Shown piece after piece: positions 61,714 to 64,000 of a stretch of 64,000 nucleotides of DNA. The stretch covers positions 1 to 64,000 of the forward strand of contig JACDGV010000014.1 in the NCBI GenBank assembly GCA_013821425.1, given 5' to 3'. Source of the DNA: Nitrosospira sp. GTDB lineage: Bacteria > Pseudomonadota > Gammaproteobacteria > Burkholderiales > Nitrosomonadaceae. Within the stretch, counting starts at the first letter, position 1. Each line of letters begins with the position of its first letter. Position numbers and translations under genes: made by a program. The notes under the pieces are model-generated. The model ran no database searches. It was not told the DNA's origin and worked only from the letters and a program-made list of their open reading frames with translations.

Positions 61714-62493
61714 ATGAGAAATACGGAGAGGTTCATTGCTCTGACAGAACGAGAAATGGAGTACCTATTCCGGATTATCGATTCATCCACCTCCATAACC
61801 CAGAGGCATCAATTTTTCCTCTGGGCACAGGGCGAGGTGCAAAGTCTTTTGCCTCATGGCATGCTGGTATGCTTATTGGACGATGGATCCGGACAACCTA
61901 TCAGCATTGAGAAGTTTAGCCGAACCAATGTAAGTGAAATAGCATTTTCCGGGCTTTGCCGGCCCGACGGTGGAATCATATTCCGCATCATGTCCGCGTG
62001 GAGCGCGTACAAAAACCAGCCACTCCTCCTATACCCGGCTGATCCGGGTTGCGTCGCGCACAAGCATTTCGCGAAGGACCTCAAGTGTGACAATCTGGAT
62101 CGCGTTGCAGCACATGGAATGTTCGATGCCAACGGTCGCACAACGAGTTTCTTCATCTTTACGCAATTCGCCGTCGCCTTGACCGAGCGCCATTCCTATT
62201 TCCTTGAATTGTTATTGCCTCATCTGCACATGGCGTTGTTGCGCATGCTGTTCCATGAGCGGCATCACAAGAATGGACCCATAGGGGAGAAAAGCAGAAA
62301 ACTGATCACAGTCCGTGAAATCGAAATCCTGCGCTATGTTCAGTCGGGCAAAAGCAACCATGAAATCGGGCTGTTGCTCGATATCAGCCCGTTTACGGTA
62401 AAAAATCACATTCAAAAGATTTTGCGCAAGCTGAACGTCAATAATCGTGCTCACGCCGCGGCCAAAGCGATGGCGTTAAAGATCACCCTTTAA
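61714..62493 (+). CDS. epsA: LuxR-type regulator, EpsA-like
   Basis: ITVREIEILRYVQSGKSNHEIGLLLDISPFTVKNHIQKILRKLNVNNRAHAAAKAMAL. Confidence 0.82.
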   Translation: MRNTERFIALTEREMEYLFRIIDSSTSITQRHQFFLWAQGEVQSLLPHGMLVCLLDDGSGQPISIEKFSRTNVSEIAFSGLCRPDGGIIFRIMSAWSAYKNQPLLLYPADPGCVAHKHFAKDLKCDNLDRVAAHGMFDANGRTTSFFIFTQFAVALTERHSYFLELLLPHLHMALLRMLFHERHHKNGPIGEKSRKLITVREIEILRYVQSGKSNHEIGLLLDISPFTVKNHIQKILRKLNVNNRAHAAAKAMALKITL

Positions 62494-63047
62494 GGATTTC
62501 CGGGTAAACCAAGCCCCCATGGACGCCGGCCACCCGGAGCCTACATACGGCGTGTCGCTGGGGCAGTCTGACCGGGAGATTCGGATAGGCGTGTGCGCGC
62601 GGACACGGCGTCCCGGAATTACGATTCTTCGAGTTCCTTTCGATTCTTCCTGGGCATAGTCCGAACGTCTCATGAAACGCCCGCCGGGCTATCCACTTGC
62701 CGTCACATAAGATCGTTAGCATGTAGAACCGACTGGAACAGGATTGATGCTGGCCCAAGCGTGGAGGTGGTTCGAATATAGGCAGGAAGTACTACGAAAA
62801 GCAAGGTGGCTCTTCACAAGGGCTTAACGGTAGCTTCATACACTGTGAGCGGGCCGGCAGGAAGTGCAGGCAAGTCAAGGACAAAGCCATACCCGTTGCG
62901 AAACGGGGACGGAAAGCTGCGGGTCTCCCTGCAAGTGGAGGCAGTCGGGCTGCTCCAGGATGGTGACCGGGTGGCAAGTGCTGCCTCCTGGTTAGCCGGT
63001 CTGATTCAAATCTCGGGCAACTCATCTATATACTGGGAGTATTAGCA

Positions 63048-63965
63048 ATGAAAATGAATTTTAGACTCAAGGCGCTGGCAGCTGCCACGATCATGGCAAC
63101 CTCGATGCCGCTCTCTGCTGCCATGGACGGCGCTGATTCAGGCAATGGCAGCCTGTTGGTTAACTTTCGTTCCTACGTCGGTTCTCCCACCTCGGGAAAT
63201 AATGATATCTCTGCCGTGTTCGATCTCGGCGTCAATATGAACGACGTAATCGGCTGGAATGGGACTGCCGGCTTTAATCGCACCTGGGATTTGAGCACAG
63301 GCCTGATGAGCGGCACCGGCATTTCCGGTAGCCAAGCGATCGGGAGCTATGGCGGTACCTGGAACGATCTGTTCAACGGCGTCGCCGCGGCAGACCAGCC
63401 GAAAATCGAGTACAGCGTCATGGCGCTGGATAACACCGACAAGACGATTCAAGGCGGCGGATCGCGTTATCTGACAACCGCGAACGTAACCAATTTTCCC
63501 TCGTTGCCCAACGCCAATCTGAATGGTTTTGACAACATGAACCTGTACGTTAACGCCAACAACTCCCGCGGCACCCACGCTACTGAAGCCAATGGCGCCA
63601 GCATCGCCACGCCGACGGATGATCCCAACAGCTACTTTGCGGCGATCAATGGTTTTGGGCAAGGCGATAACTGGCTGACCAAAACAACCGCTGACACCAC
63701 CAAGACGCTGGATACCGAGCAGAGCTTCTGGTATTTGGCCACCAGTTCGCTTACTTCTCATCATCAGGCGATCAAGACTCCCTTTGGTGTTGATCTGAAT
63801 GGCGACGGCATCATGGATGCGAACGAGTTCAGTAAATGGTCCGTGAATGCCGACGCAGGCACGATAAGTTTTGCAGCGCCGATTCCCGAGGCTCAGACCT
63901 GGGCCATGATGCTGGCCGGGCTGGGGATGATCGGCATGATGGTCCGCCGCCGCGTCAACGTCTGA
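63048..63965 (+). CDS. PEP-CTERM-like sorted protein with EF-hand-like loop
   Basis: signal peptide; DLNGDGIMDANE; C-terminal IPEAQTWAMMLAGLGMIGMMVRRRVNV. Confidence 0.88.
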   Translation: MKMNFRLKALAAATIMATSMPLSAAMDGADSGNGSLLVNFRSYVGSPTSGNNDISAVFDLGVNMNDVIGWNGTAGFNRTWDLSTGLMSGTGISGSQAIGSYGGTWNDLFNGVAAADQPKIEYSVMALDNTDKTIQGGGSRYLTTANVTNFPSLPNANLNGFDNMNLYVNANNSRGTHATEANGASIATPTDDPNSYFAAINGFGQGDNWLTKTTADTTKTLDTEQSFWYLATSSLTSHHQAIKTPFGVDLNGDGIMDANEFSKWSVNADAGTISFAAPIPEAQTWAMMLAGLGMIGMMVRRRVNV

Positions 63966-64000
63966 GATTGCTATTGGTCTGAGATTGCTGTTGTCCTACG

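Noticed and set aside
61338-61910. 190-aa ORF overlapping pseudopilin tail and EpsA-like gene
   Set aside because: Out of frame with both better supported genes; composition not protein-like.
62806-63045. 79-aa ORF directly upstream of the second PEP-CTERM-like gene
   Set aside because: No recognisable domain or start signal; more likely leader/upstream region, though not excluded.

Overview
This 64 kb window is a gene-dense bacterial chromosome segment. Gene content and order (hemA-prfA-prmC-grxD, ubiC-ubiA-ubiD, EpsA/PEP-CTERM pairs, a CADD-like gene) suggest a Nitrosospira/Nitrosomonas-like betaproteobacterium; this is inferred from protein families, with no search run. About 4-37 kb is mostly housekeeping: heme, thiamine, purine, methionine and ubiquinone synthesis, glnD, map, hda, rsmB-like. 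Accessory or decaying segments are: a DGPF/YCII-VOC-DUF1579-ECF sigma cluster whose sigma factor and second YCII gene are broken (22.2-25.7 kb); a tandemly duplicated VOC gene with one decapitated copy (37.3-38.65 kb); a relic of the dnaE2 3' end (38.84-38.97 kb); and a lexA-like/imuA/imuB/dnaE2 mutasome cassette (39.8-45.9 kb) with a perfect 26-bp-arm inverted repeat at its promoter. The most interesting locus is 46-61.4 kb. Two adjacent multicopper-oxidase-like genes have complementary copper-ligand loss: one keeps only domain-1 ligands, the other only domain-2 ligands plus an extra cupredoxin and a C-terminal beta-propeller-like half. This looks like a split, obligately heteromeric oxidase. 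It lies next to an orphan response regulator and a T2SS/T4P-hybrid secretion operon whose secretin is a lipoprotein with TPR-like and cohesin-like regions. No rRNA, tRNA, CRISPR array or intact transposase was identified by eye.
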